Below are positions 32,635 to 40,580 of a stretch of 64,000 nucleotides of DNA, one piece after another. Positions within the stretch are counted from its first letter, which is position 1; the number at the start of each line of letters is the position of its first letter. The stretch is from Corynebacterium pygosceleis. GTDB taxonomy: Bacteria > Actinomycetota > Actinomycetes > Mycobacteriales > Mycobacteriaceae. The notes below the pieces were generated by a model that did no database searches, was not told the origin of the DNA, and was given only the letters and a program-made list of their open reading frames with translations. The stretch lies in contig NZ_JAENIQ020000003.1 of assembly GCF_016595275.2 (NCBI RefSeq), positions 310,001-374,000 of the forward strand, in the 5' to 3' direction. The translations under genes and the position numbers were made by a program.

Positions 32635-34128
32635 ATGACAACCGATCTGCGCTACACCGCCTCCGGCGATGAACTGACCACACTGTCCGCCGCTGAGCTC
32701 GCGGGGAAGATCCACTCCCGTGAGGTCACCTCCGTTGAGGTGACCAGGGCCCATCTCGACCGCATCAGTGCCGTCGACGGTGAGATCCACGCCTTCCTCC
32801 ACGTCGGTGAGGAGGCGGCCCTGGCCGCCGCCGCCGAGGTGGACCGCGCCCTCGACGCGGGCGAGGAACCGGCGTCCGCACTGGCCGGTGTCCCGCTCGC
32901 ACTCAAGGACGTCTTCACGACGACCGACGCGCCGACCACCTGCGGTTCTAAGATGCTCGAGGGCTACATGAGCCCCTACGACGCCACGGTCACGGGACGG
33001 ATCCGTGCCGCGGGCATCCCGATCCTCGGCAAGACCAACATGGACGAGTTCGCCATGGGTTCCTCCACCGAGAACTCCGCCTACGGCCCGACCCGCAACC
33101 CCTGGGACCCGGAGCGTACCGCCGGCGGTTCCGGTGGCGGCAGCGCCGCAGCCCTCGCCTCCGGTGAGGCACCGCTCGCCATCGGCACCGACACCGGCGG
33201 TTCGATCCGCCAGCCGGCGGCGCTCACCGACACCGTCGGTGTGAAGCCGACCTACGGCACCGTGTCCCGCTACGGGCTCGTGGCCTGTGCGTCCTCCCTG
33301 GACCAGGGCGGCCCGACGGCCCGCACCGTCCTCGACACCGCGCTGCTGCACGAGGTCATCGCCGGACACGACCCCTTCGACGCGACCAGTGTCAACCGAC
33401 CCGTCGCCGATGTCGTCGGTGCCGCCCGCGCCGGTGCCTCCGGGGATCTGAGCGGCGTGCGGATCGGCCTGGTCAAGCAGTTCGACCGCGAGGGCTTCCA
33501 GCCCGGTGTCCTCGACTCCTTCCATGCTGCCGTCGAACAGCTGAAGAGCCAGGGGGCGGAGATCGTCGAGGTCGACTGCCCGCACTTCGATGAGGCACTC
33601 GGAGCCTACTACCTGATTCTCCCGTGCGAGGTGTCCTCCAACCTCGCCCGTTTCGACGGTATGCGTTACGGCCTCCGTGAGGGCGATGACGGTCAGCGCT
33701 CCGCCGAGGAGGTCATGTCGCTGTCCCGCGCCGCAGGATTCGGCCCCGAGGTCAAGCGCAGGATCCTGCTCGGAACCTACGCCCTGTCCGTCGGCTACTA
33801 CGACGCCTATTATCTGCAGGCGCAGCGGGTGCGCTCGCTCATCGCCCGGGACTTCACCCGCGCCTATGAGCGCTGCGACGTGCTGATCTCCCCGACGACG
33901 CCGACCACGGCGTTCAAGCTGGGGGAGAAGGTCTCCGACCCGATGGCGATGTACAACTTCGACCTGTGCACGCTGCCGCTGAATCTCGCCGGTGTGTGCG
34001 GCATGTCGCTGCCCTCCGCCACCGCCGCGGACACCGGATTGCCGGTCGGCCTCCAGATCATGGCCCCGGCGTTCGCCGATGACCGGCTCTACCGCGTCGG
34101 CGCCGCGTTCGAGGCCGGACGCGGGTAA
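32635..34128 (+). CDS. gatA: Asp-tRNA(Asn)/Glu-tRNA(Gln) amidotransferase subunit A
   Basis: Glutaminase subunit that provides ammonia for converting Glu-tRNA(Gln) to Gln-tRNA(Gln). The 497-residue amidase has the Ser-cisSer-Lys triad: Lys91 (LALKDVF), Ser166 in the [14 protein letters not shown] signature and Ser190 in [11 protein letters not shown]. The spacing between them (75 and 24) equals that of S. aureus GatA. ATG 32635 directly follows the gatC stop. The partner gatB is 9.6 kb downstream, not adjacent. Confidence 0.96.
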   Translation: MTTDLRYTASGDELTTLSAAELAGKIHSREVTSVEVTRAHLDRISAVDGEIHAFLHVGEEAALAAAAEVDRALDAGEEPASALAGVPLALKDVFTTTDAPTTCGSKMLEGYMSPYDATVTGRIRAAGIPILGKTNMDEFAMGSSTENSAYGPTRNPWDPERTAGGSGGGSAAALASGEAPLAIGTDTGGSIRQPAALTDTVGVKPTYGTVSRYGLVACASSLDQGGPTARTVLDTALLHEVIAGHDPFDATSVNRPVADVVGAARAGASGDLSGVRIGLVKQFDREGFQPGVLDSFHAAVEQLKSQGAEIVEVDCPHFDEALGAYYLILPCEVSSNLARFDGMRYGLREGDDGQRSAEEVMSLSRAAGFGPEVKRRILLGTYALSVGYYDAYYLQAQRVRSLIARDFTRAYERCDVLISPTTPTTAFKLGEKVSDPMAMYNFDLCTLPLNLAGVCGMSLPSATAADTGLPVGLQIMAPAFADDRLYRVGAAFEAGRG

Positions 34129-34141
34129 CCTACACCGGCAG

Positions 34142-34189
34142 ACGAAAAGTGGGCCCGCCCGGAGTGTCCGGGGCGGGCCCACTTTTCGT
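34142..34189. terminator. Bidirectional terminator after gatA
   Basis: A 19-bp perfect stem (34142-34160 with 34171-34189) around a ten-base loop. The arms begin with ACGAAAAGT and end with ACTTTTCGT, giving a T-rich 3' side in both directions. It serves gatA and the convergent membrane-protein gene. Confidence 0.88.
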
Positions 34190-34215
34190 GTCCGCGGGAA
34201 ATCGGCCGACGGCCC

Positions 34216-34536
34216 CTAGTCCCGGTCGCTCACGGCGTACGCGGTGGCCGCTGCGGCACCGGTCACCGTGAGAACCGCAGGCCAGGAGCCGATCTTCTTG
34301 GCCAGCGGATGTGAGGCGCCGAACGCGCCGACGTAGAGTGCGGTGAGCGCCGCAGCCGTGAGCGGGCCCTTCTTCGCGGTCCAGCTGCGTGCCGCCCAGA
34401 TACCGGCGGCACCGAGCAGTACCCCTCCGAGTGGGCGGATCCCGGTTTCGCGGGCGGTGAGCCACCCACCGATGAGTCCGGTGGTGACCACCGCCGCTGT
34501 GTTGACGTCTTCGGCCTTCTTCAGTGTCATGTCCAT
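34216..34536 (-). CDS. Small conserved membrane protein
   Basis: A 106-residue protein with three to four hydrophobic stretches (about 14-30, 36-54, 60-75, 82-99) and short basic loops (ARSWTAKKGP, HPLAKKIGS). No catalytic motif or known family is evident; similar small proteins next to gatA occur in corynebacteria. The start at ATG 34536 has AAGG eight bases upstream; a GTG at 34545 and an ATG at 34530 are alternatives. Codon positions and hydrophobic pattern favour this frame over a competing one on the same strand. Confidence 0.65.
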   Translation of the reverse strand: MDMTLKKAEDVNTAAVVTTGLIGGWLTARETGIRPLGGVLLGAAGIWAARSWTAKKGPLTAAALTALYVGAFGASHPLAKKIGSWPAVLTVTGAAAATAYAVSDRD

Positions 34537-34612
34537 GCCCCACACCTTAGAACGTGCGCGCTCGAGCGGGGGCGACGCAAGTGAATCTGCTGCGGTCAGG
34601 GGCCACCCCTGT

Positions 34613-34618
34613 TAGGAT
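34613..34618 (+). promoter_or_regulatory. -10 element for the cobalamin riboswitch transcript
   Basis: TAGGAT, placed just before the riboswitch core, so transcription would start near 34625. Confidence 0.5.
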
Positions 34619-34621
34619 TTC

Positions 34622-34835
34622 GGGGATTCTTCCAGTGAGCCGGTCGGGCGGTGACGCCCGCGATCGAAGAGGGAATCCGGTGTGAATCCGGAACTGGCGC
34701 GCAGCGGTGAGAGGGTAGTTCCACGGAACATGACCGACGGTCCCGAAGGGGCGTCGGGGTCACTGGCGGTCCGGACCGCCGGGAAGGCCGGTTCCGTGGG
34801 GCCGTGATCCCCGAGTCCGAATACCTGCCGGCTCA
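34622..34835 (+). ncRNA. Cobalamin (B12) riboswitch
   Basis: The leader before the importer genes contains the consensus blocks of a cobalamin riboswitch: GAGGGAATCCGGTGTGAATCCGG (34669-34691, the conserved GGGAA-CCGGTG element and its paired CCGG), a multi-branched middle (34692-34795), GGGAAGGCCGG (34780-34790), and GAGTCCGAATACCTGCCGG near 34813-34831, the B12-box end. In this class adenosylcobalamin binding lowers expression. Downstream, 34847-34873 can form a GGTCC/GGACC plus GCCG/CGGC hairpin that may be part of the expression platform. It precedes a complete BtuCDF-like operon, which fits B12 uptake repression. Confidence 0.9.
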
Positions 34836-34959
34836 GCGAGTCCAGAGGTCCGTGCCGCGCGATCCGGCGGACCCCGATCGCCCGGGTGCTCCGGGTGAGG
34901 AGCGTCGTCGTGGGTCTTTCACGCCACACCAGCCGCAGGCGCCCCGGTGAGGGGGCCGT

Positions 34960-35997
34960 GTGTCCGTACATCTGAAGACGCCGGTTCTTCTCGTCCTCCT
35001 GCTCACCGCCGGAGCCGTCAGCTTCGTCATCTCCCTGACCTTCGGGTCCGTCGAGTACAGCCGTGACGAGGTGTGGACCGTGGTCCGCGCGCATCTCGGT
35101 GGAGGCGTCGGACCCGATCCGGCCGTCGACGCCGTCGTCTGGCAGCTCCGTGCACCCCGGGGGATCCTCGCCCTGATCGTCGGCGCCGGGCTCGCGGTCT
35201 CGGGGGTCGCCATGCAGACCCTCGTGCGCAACCCCCTCGCCGACCCCTACCTGCTGGGTGTGTCCGCGGGTGCGAGCGTCGGGGCCACCGCGGTGATCAC
35301 CCTCGGGATGTTCAGTTCCTTCGGCGTGTGGGCGCTGTCCGGTGGTGCCCTCGTCGGTGCGCTCGGGGCGACCGCCACGGTGTACGCCGTCACCGTGATC
35401 CAGGGCGGCATCACGCCCCTGCGGCTGATCCTCTCCGGCGTGGTGCTGTCGTCGGCGTTCTCCGCGATCGCGAGCTTCCTGGTGTTCCGTTCCCCGGAAT
35501 CCCGGGCGGCGCAGTCGGTGATGTTCTGGATGCTCGGTTCCGTCGCAGGCGCCCAGTGGAACCGCGTGGTCCTGCCCCTCGGTGTCGTCGTCGTGGGTGT
35601 CGTGGTCCTCATGTCGCTGTCCTCCCGGCTCGACGCCCTCGCCGCCGGACCGGACACCGCCGCCGCGCTCGGGGTACGGGTGGGGCTGCTCCGTCAGGCA
35701 CTGTTCTTCATCCAGGCGCTCCTGGTCGGGGCGATGGTCGCGGTCTCCGGGGGGATCGGTTTCGTCGGCCTCGTGATCCCGCATCTGGCCCGACTCATGG
35801 TCGGTTCCCTGCACATCCGGTTGCTGCCCATCGCCGCCGCGACCGGGGCGGTGTTCCTCCTGTGGGTGGACGTGTTGTCCCGGGTCGCGGCCGCACCGCA
35901 GGAGATACCGCTCGGCGTCGTCACCGGGATTCTCGGCGCACCACTGTTCCTGCTGCTCATGGGGCGCAACAGGTACCGCTACGAGGGGCACAGCTGA
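34960..35997 (+). CDS. btuC: FecCD/BtuC-type ABC permease (cobalamin importer)
   Basis: A 345-residue permease with about ten membrane segments and the FecCD family hallmarks: LRAPRGILALIVGAGLAVSGVAMQTLVRNPLADPYLLGVSAGASVGA (about 62-108) and the coupling region GGIGFVGLVIPHLARLMVG (about 263-281). Such permeases import B12, haem or siderophores. The upstream cobalamin riboswitch points to B12. The start is GTG 34960 with GAGGGGG upstream. Its stop overlaps the ATPase start (TGATG). Confidence 0.9.
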   Translation: MSVHLKTPVLLVLLLTAGAVSFVISLTFGSVEYSRDEVWTVVRAHLGGGVGPDPAVDAVVWQLRAPRGILALIVGAGLAVSGVAMQTLVRNPLADPYLLGVSAGASVGATAVITLGMFSSFGVWALSGGALVGALGATATVYAVTVIQGGITPLRLILSGVVLSSAFSAIASFLVFRSPESRAAQSVMFWMLGSVAGAQWNRVVLPLGVVVVGVVVLMSLSSRLDALAAGPDTAAALGVRVGLLRQALFFIQALLVGAMVAVSGGIGFVGLVIPHLARLMVGSLHIRLLPIAAATGAVFLLWVDVLSRVAAAPQEIPLGVVTGILGAPLFLLLMGRNRYRYEGHS

Positions 35998-36764
35998 TGG
36001 CGGGCATGAAGATTCAGGCGCTGGACTGCGGTATCGGGCGGACGACGATCCTGCGGGACGTCACCTGGGCCGCCGAGCCGGGCACCATGACGGCCATCGT
36101 CGGAGTCAACGGTGTCGGGAAGTCGACCCTGCTGCGGTGCCTGGCCGGGATCACCCGCCCCCACTCCGGCGAGGTCCACGTCGACGGTAGGGACGTGCAC
36201 CGCCTGCCGCCCCGGAAACGGGCGAAGCTGGTGACGTTCGTCGGGCAGGAGGAGACCCCGCCCGGGGATCTCACGGTCGGTGAAACGGTCGCCCTCGGCA
36301 GGTTGCCGCACCGGCGACCCTGGGAGTTCGGCGGCCGCCGGGAGAACGAGATCGTCCGGAGCGGTCTCGCTCTCGTCGGAATGGAATCCGAGATCGACCG
36401 CCCGTGCGACCGACTGTCGGGCGGACAGCGCCGACGGGTCCTGCTCGCCCGGGGACTGGCGCAGGAGACCCCGGTGATCCTGCTCGACGAGCCGACCAAC
36501 CACCTCGACGTCCACCATCAGCTGCACCTGCTCGAGGTACTCCGTTCGACGGGCCGCACCGTCATCGCCACCGTCCACGACCTCGATCTCGCGATGGTCC
36601 ACTTCGACAGTGTCATTCTGCTCCACGACGGCGGCGTCCTCGCCGCCGGGCCGTCCGGGCGGGTGCTCACCCCGGACCGGATGCGGACCGCCTTCGACGT
36701 CGGGGCCCTCATCGCGGAACCGGATCAGGCGCGCAACCCGCACCTGATCGTCGACACCCTCTGA
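35997..36764 (+). CDS. btuD: ABC ATPase of the cobalamin importer (BtuD-like)
   Basis: A 255-residue ATPase. Walker A is GVNGVGKST (36-44, a mild variant of GPNGAGKST), signature LSGGQRRRVLLARGL (140-154), Walker B VILLDEPTNHLD (160-171), switch His in ATVHDLDLAM. Spacing and helices match the FepC/BtuD group. ATG 35997 overlaps the permease stop, so it is co-translated with btuC. Substrate is inferred from the riboswitch. Confidence 0.9.
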   Translation: MAGMKIQALDCGIGRTTILRDVTWAAEPGTMTAIVGVNGVGKSTLLRCLAGITRPHSGEVHVDGRDVHRLPPRKRAKLVTFVGQEETPPGDLTVGETVALGRLPHRRPWEFGGRRENEIVRSGLALVGMESEIDRPCDRLSGGQRRRVLLARGLAQETPVILLDEPTNHLDVHHQLHLLEVLRSTGRTVIATVHDLDLAMVHFDSVILLHDGGVLAAGPSGRVLTPDRMRTAFDVGALIAEPDQARNPHLIVDTL

Positions 36765-36804
36765 CCGTCCGGACACCACCCACCACCCAACCAAGGAGAA
36801 CACC

Positions 36805-37923
36805 ATGAAGAACACGACCCGGGCGCTCATCGCCCTGCTGGCCACCTCGACACTGCTCGCCGGATGCTCAGGCGGCGACTCCGGCACGACCGACCCAACC
36901 GGCACGACAGCCGGAGACGCGACAACCACTGACACGGCCGGCACCGGGTCCGCGCAGGGGCCGGTGACCGTCGAGAACTGCGGCACCGAGGTCACCTTCG
37001 ACGCCACCGACAAGCTCTTCGTCAACGACGGCAACATCATCGCCACCGTCCTGTCCGCCGGCGGCCGGGACAGCATCGCCGAGGTCAGTTCCCTCCAGCG
37101 CGACCGTGACATCCTCGCCGCCAAGTACGGTGCCGACGTCGTCGACGGGTTGAGGGACGTCTCCGAGAAGTACCCCTCGCTCGAGCAGATCGTCGCCGAA
37201 CAGCCGGACATCTACGTCGCGGGCTGGAGCTACGGACTGTCCGACGAGAAGAACATCACCCCCGATTCCCTCGCCGACAGGGGAATCGGCACCTACATCC
37301 TCACCGAGGCCTGCCGCCAGACCGGCACCACCGCCCGGGGAATCGTCGACCCGTGGACCTCGGTGGAGACCGACCTGGCCAACGTGGGTGAGATCGTGGG
37401 CGCGCCCGACACCGCCCGGGCCGTGATCCGGGACCAGAACGAACGCCTGAAGGCACTGGAGGAGGCCCCGCAGCCCGGGAACCGCCCCGTCGTGTTCCTC
37501 TTCGACTCCGGCACGGACGCCGTGTTCACCTCCGGGAGTTTCGGCGCACCGGACGCGATCCTCACCGCCGCCGGCGCGGAGAACGCCACCCACGATGTCG
37601 AGGACACCTGGGTGCAGGTCGGCTGGGAGAAGCTCGCCGATTCCGCACCCGACGCCTTCGTGTTCGTCGAGTACCCGGGGCAGGAACTGGACGAGAAGAT
37701 CGAACTCCTGCGCACCAACCCGGTGACCCGTGACCTGCCCGCAGTGAAGGAGAACCGGTTCATCAACCTGCCCTACGCGATGTGGACCGCCGGACCGTTG
37801 AACATCGACGCCGCCGAGCACGTCCGAAAGGGCCTGGAGCACCTCGAACTCGTCCCCGCGTCCGACATCGTCCCCGAGCTGAAGCTGCCGGCCTCCGTCC
37901 CGGGACAGGAGTACTTCAGCTGA
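36805..37923 (+). CDS. btuF: Substrate-binding lipoprotein of the cobalamin importer (BtuF-like)
   Basis: A 372-residue type III solute-binding protein. Signal peptide 1-20 ends in the lipobox LLAGC at Cys21; a low-complexity Thr/Gly/Asp-rich linker (22-53) follows. The folded part has two lobes joined by a long helix, as in BtuF/FhuD (LEQIVAEQPDIYVAGWSYG, RDQNERLKALEE, PVVFLFDSGTDAVFTSGSFGAPDAIL, FVEYPGQELDEKIELL). AAGGAGAA precedes ATG 36805. It is the third gene of the btuCDF set, 40 bases after btuD. Confidence 0.88.
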   Translation: MKNTTRALIALLATSTLLAGCSGGDSGTTDPTGTTAGDATTTDTAGTGSAQGPVTVENCGTEVTFDATDKLFVNDGNIIATVLSAGGRDSIAEVSSLQRDRDILAAKYGADVVDGLRDVSEKYPSLEQIVAEQPDIYVAGWSYGLSDEKNITPDSLADRGIGTYILTEACRQTGTTARGIVDPWTSVETDLANVGEIVGAPDTARAVIRDQNERLKALEEAPQPGNRPVVFLFDSGTDAVFTSGSFGAPDAILTAAGAENATHDVEDTWVQVGWEKLADSAPDAFVFVEYPGQELDEKIELLRTNPVTRDLPAVKENRFINLPYAMWTAGPLNIDAAEHVRKGLEHLELVPASDIVPELKLPASVPGQEYFS

Positions 37924-37942
37924 CATCGGTGACTCGGCGTCG

Positions 37943-37973
37943 TTGCGGGTGCCGCAGGGGCAACGCCTAACCT
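37943..37973 (+). promoter_or_regulatory. MerR-type promoter/operator of the first merR gene
   Basis: TTGCGG (37943-37948) and TAACCT (37968-37973) are separated by 19 bases, the long spacer typical of MerR-controlled promoters. A GTTGC...GCAAC inverted repeat spans the spacer. The ATG is seven bases after the -10, so the mRNA is probably leaderless and autoregulated. Confidence 0.65.
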
Positions 37974-37980
37974 CGGCGTC

Positions 37981-38739
37981 ATGCCCATGACGCTCACCAT
38001 CCGTGACCTCGCCGCGTTCGCGGAGGTCACCACCCGCACGATCCGGCACTACCACGACATCGGCCTCATGCCGCCCGCCGGTCGGGACGGATCCGGACAG
38101 CGCATCTACGTACCGGCGGACGCGGTGCGACTGGTCCGGATCCGGAACCTCCTCGAGGCCGGGTTCAGCCTGAATGACATCCTCGATGTCCTTCCCCCCG
38201 GGGCCGGGGAGATCGACCGGGACGTCTACGGGGCGACACGGCGGCGGGTCGGCAGACGTCTCGACGCCGAGGAGAAGGCACTGCGGGCACGGCGGAGAAG
38301 ACTGGGGGAACTCGCCGACCCCGACCGCATCGGGCTGCCCACCGAAGCCACGGGACTACTCGGGGAATGGCGCAGGATCGGTGTCCGCGATGAACTGATC
38401 GCGGCGACCCGGGCGACGTGGACGGTGTGCGCGGTGGTCTTCCCCGACCGGTTCCATGAACGACTCCGCTACGGCGCCGCCGACCTGGCGGACCCGGAGT
38501 ACCGGCAACTGCTCACAGCGGTCTCCGGCCTGTGGGACGCGGACCCGGACGACCCCGCGGTCGAGCACACCGCCCGCAGACTGGCCGCCTATCTCCGTGC
38601 CACGTACGGCCCGGACAGGACGCAGTTCGTGACCCCGGACTCCGCCGTCGTCGACTCCGTGATCGAGTTCTATCCGCCCGCACTCGTGCGGTTCAACCAA
38701 CTCGTTTACCGGTTGTACGTCGATGATGCGGGACAGTGA
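37981..38739 (+). CDS. MerR-family transcriptional regulator (full length)
   Basis: A 252-residue regulator. Residues 3-70 are a MerR winged HTH (LTIRDLAAFAEVTTRTIRHYHDIGLMPPAGRDGSGQRIYVPADAVRLVRIRNLLEAGFSLNDI). A basic dimerisation helix (about 85-110) follows, then a helical C-terminal domain of about 140 residues that is the likely ligand-binding part. No conserved Cys set for metal sensing is present, so a drug-type effector is more likely. It precedes a second, shorter MerR gene and an MFS exporter; the three form one locus. Confidence 0.88.
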   Translation: MPMTLTIRDLAAFAEVTTRTIRHYHDIGLMPPAGRDGSGQRIYVPADAVRLVRIRNLLEAGFSLNDILDVLPPGAGEIDRDVYGATRRRVGRRLDAEEKALRARRRRLGELADPDRIGLPTEATGLLGEWRRIGVRDELIAATRATWTVCAVVFPDRFHERLRYGAADLADPEYRQLLTAVSGLWDADPDDPAVEHTARRLAAYLRATYGPDRTQFVTPDSAVVDSVIEFYPPALVRFNQLVYRLYVDDAGQ

Positions 38740-38782
38740 ACAGGTCGGGCGATCGACTGACGGAACCGTTCCCCCGGATCTC

Positions 38783-38813
38783 TTGCGGTTGCCCCAACGG
38801 AAGCAACTAGCGT
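38783..38813 (+). promoter_or_regulatory. MerR-type promoter/operator of the second merR gene
   Basis: TTGCGG (38783-38788) and TAGCGT (38808-38813) are again 19 bases apart, with GTTGC-N10-GCAAC (38788-38807) in the spacer. The ATG follows after seven bases. Layout and -35 sequence equal those of the first merR promoter 840 bases upstream. Confidence 0.65.
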
Positions 38814-38820
38814 CCCAACC

Positions 38821-39276
38821 ATGACGATGCTCACCATCAGCGAAATGGCCGCCTTCGCGGGGGTCTCGGCACGGACGATCCGGTACCACCACGACATCGG
38901 GCTCATGCCGCCCCCAGGTCGGGACAGCGCGGGGCGACGGATCTGCGACCCGGCCGACGCCGTACGGCTCGCCCGGGTCAGGTCCCTCGCCGAGGCCGGA
39001 TTCACCTTGACGGACATCCTCGAGATGCTCCCCGTCGGCGTCACAGAGGTGGACGCCGGGGTCTTCACCCGGGGCCGGACACGGGTCGCCGAGCATCTCG
39101 CGGAGGAGGCGACGGTGATCTCCGGCCAGCGCAGGCGGCTCGACGAGGAGGAACTCCCGAGCGGGGAATTCCCCGCATCGGTGGTGCTCGACTCCGCGAC
39201 CGGGGACATCCCTCCGGCCGTCGTCCGGTTCAACGAACCGGTCGGACAGCTCACGGGCACGGAGGTCGCACGATGA
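38821..39276 (+). CDS. Short MerR-family regulator, apparent internally deleted paralogue
   Basis: A 151-residue protein. Its first 110 residues align closely with the upstream MerR (SARTIRYHHDIGLMPPPGRD against TTRTIRHYHDIGLMPPAGRD; DPADAVRLARVRSLAEAGFTLTDILEMLP). Its last 30 residues also match the end of that protein (VVLDSATGDIPPAVVRFNEPVGQL against VVDSVIEFYPPALVRFNQLVYRL). About 100 residues of the middle ligand domain are missing. It may still bind the same operator but without effector response. It overlaps the MFS gene by four bases (ATGA), so it is co-translated with the exporter. Confidence 0.85.
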   Translation: MTMLTISEMAAFAGVSARTIRYHHDIGLMPPPGRDSAGRRICDPADAVRLARVRSLAEAGFTLTDILEMLPVGVTEVDAGVFTRGRTRVAEHLAEEATVISGQRRRLDEEELPSGEFPASVVLDSATGDIPPAVVRFNEPVGQLTGTEVAR

Positions 39277-40571
39277 CGACCGGCACCCCGGTGCGTCACC
39301 GCGCCTCCGCGTGGCTCTACCTCTCCTCCGCCGGGCTCTCGCAGTTCGGCAACTCCATCGCGCTGATCGCCTGGCCGTGGCTGATCCTCGAACGCACCGG
39401 GGACCCCGCCGCGGCGGGCACCGTCGTCGCGGTCACCGCGCTCGCCGCACTGGTCGTGTCGTTCATCGGGGGTCAGCTGATCGACACACTGGGGCGCAAA
39501 CCCATGAGCGTGATCTCCGACGTGATCAGCGGGCTCTCCGTCGTCGCCCTCATCGCCGTCGACGCCTCCCTGGAACTGACACTCGCCTGGTTCATCGGGC
39601 TCGCCGTGTTCGGCGCGGTCGGTGACGTGCCGGGAATGGCCGCCAGACAGTCACTGCTCGGCGATGTCTCGGCCACCTCCGGGGTGTCCCGGGACAGACT
39701 CGCCGGGATCATGCAGACACTCGTGGGTGTCGCCGCACTGATCGGCCCCGCACTCGGAGGCGCGCTGATGGCGGCGCAGCCGGTGATCACGGTGCTGTGG
39801 ATCACCGCGGGCTGTTCATTCGCAGCAGCGGCGTCGACCACCGTCGTGCGGGTCACGCACACCGGCGGCTGTGCACGTGACACCGACGCCGGGGTGCCCG
39901 ACATGGGCATCGTGCGTCAGTGGCGGGAGATCCTCACCCATCCCATCGTGCGCCTGCTGCTCATCATGGAACTGGTGTCCACGATGCTCGTCGTCCCGTA
40001 TCTGGTGATCCTCCTGCCCGCCCACTACCAGGCCGTCGATGCCCCGGCCGTGATGGGGGCCGTGCTCGCCGCCTACGCCGTCGGCTTTGTCATCGGCGGT
40101 GGCCTGGCCACACTGCTCGGCACCCGTCGCAGACGGACACTCTGGGCGGGCACCGTGATTCTGTTCATCCTGGCGTTCCTCTTCCTGGGCGGACTCGGCC
40201 GTGATCCGCTGGTGTTCACCGGCATGGTGCTCGCCGGGATCGGAGCCGGTCTCTTCGGGCCACTGCATCTCGTCCTGGTCACCGAGACCGTGCCCGACCG
40301 GGTGCGCGGGCGGACACTGTCCCTGTTCACCGCGGCCGGGGGCCTCAGTCAACCGATCGGACTCACCGTGACCGCACCGCTGATCGCCGCCTTCGGCGTC
40401 TACCGCACGGCCCTCGGTATCGGGCTCAGTTTCCTCCCCTTCGGCGTCTGGTCCGGGGTCCGGGGTGTCCGTACCGTGCCACCGGCGCGGTCGGAACCCG
40501 ACCCGGAGCCGACGACCGGGGACGGCCGGGATGCAGCGACAGCGGAGGACGCGGAACAGCCGCCGTCGTAG
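39273..40571 (+). CDS. MFS exporter (12-TM) coupled to MerR regulators
   Basis: A 432-residue major facilitator with about 12 membrane segments, motif A between TM2 and TM3 (GGQLIDTLGRKPMSVISD, about 66-84) and a central cytoplasmic loop near 195-215. The hydrophilic acidic tail (400-432) is Pro/Asp/Glu-rich. Similar to DHA1/DHA3-type multidrug exporters. Its ATG overlaps the short MerR gene, which suggests that the MerR pair controls it. Substrate unknown. Confidence 0.87.
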   Translation: MTTGTPVRHRASAWLYLSSAGLSQFGNSIALIAWPWLILERTGDPAAAGTVVAVTALAALVVSFIGGQLIDTLGRKPMSVISDVISGLSVVALIAVDASLELTLAWFIGLAVFGAVGDVPGMAARQSLLGDVSATSGVSRDRLAGIMQTLVGVAALIGPALGGALMAAQPVITVLWITAGCSFAAAASTTVVRVTHTGGCARDTDAGVPDMGIVRQWREILTHPIVRLLLIMELVSTMLVVPYLVILLPAHYQAVDAPAVMGAVLAAYAVGFVIGGGLATLLGTRRRRTLWAGTVILFILAFLFLGGLGRDPLVFTGMVLAGIGAGLFGPLHLVLVTETVPDRVRGRTLSLFTAAGGLSQPIGLTVTAPLIAAFGVYRTALGIGLSFLPFGVWSGVRGVRTVPPARSEPDPEPTTGDGRDAATAEDAEQPPS

Positions 40572-40574
40572 GAT
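40569..40574 (+). promoter_or_regulatory. -10 element of the second MFS gene overlapping a stop codon
   Basis: TAGGAT, whose TAG is the stop codon of the upstream MFS gene. Six bases later comes the GTG of the next gene, so that gene is probably transcribed leaderless from inside the previous stop. Confidence 0.5.
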
Positions 40575-40580
40575 GGGCCG

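Noticed and set aside
31867-34182. A 771-codon minus-strand open frame across the LysR gene, gatC and gatA.
   Set aside because: It covers three certain plus-strand genes and reads as low-information shadow sequence.
34847-34873. Hairpin after the B12 riboswitch as an intrinsic terminator.
   Set aside because: It has a bulge and no T-tract, so I mention it only as a possible part of the expression platform.
37981-40571. The MerR-MerR-MFS block as a metal-resistance system.
   Set aside because: Neither regulator has the conserved cysteine pattern of metal-sensing MerR proteins, and the exporter is a general MFS type.
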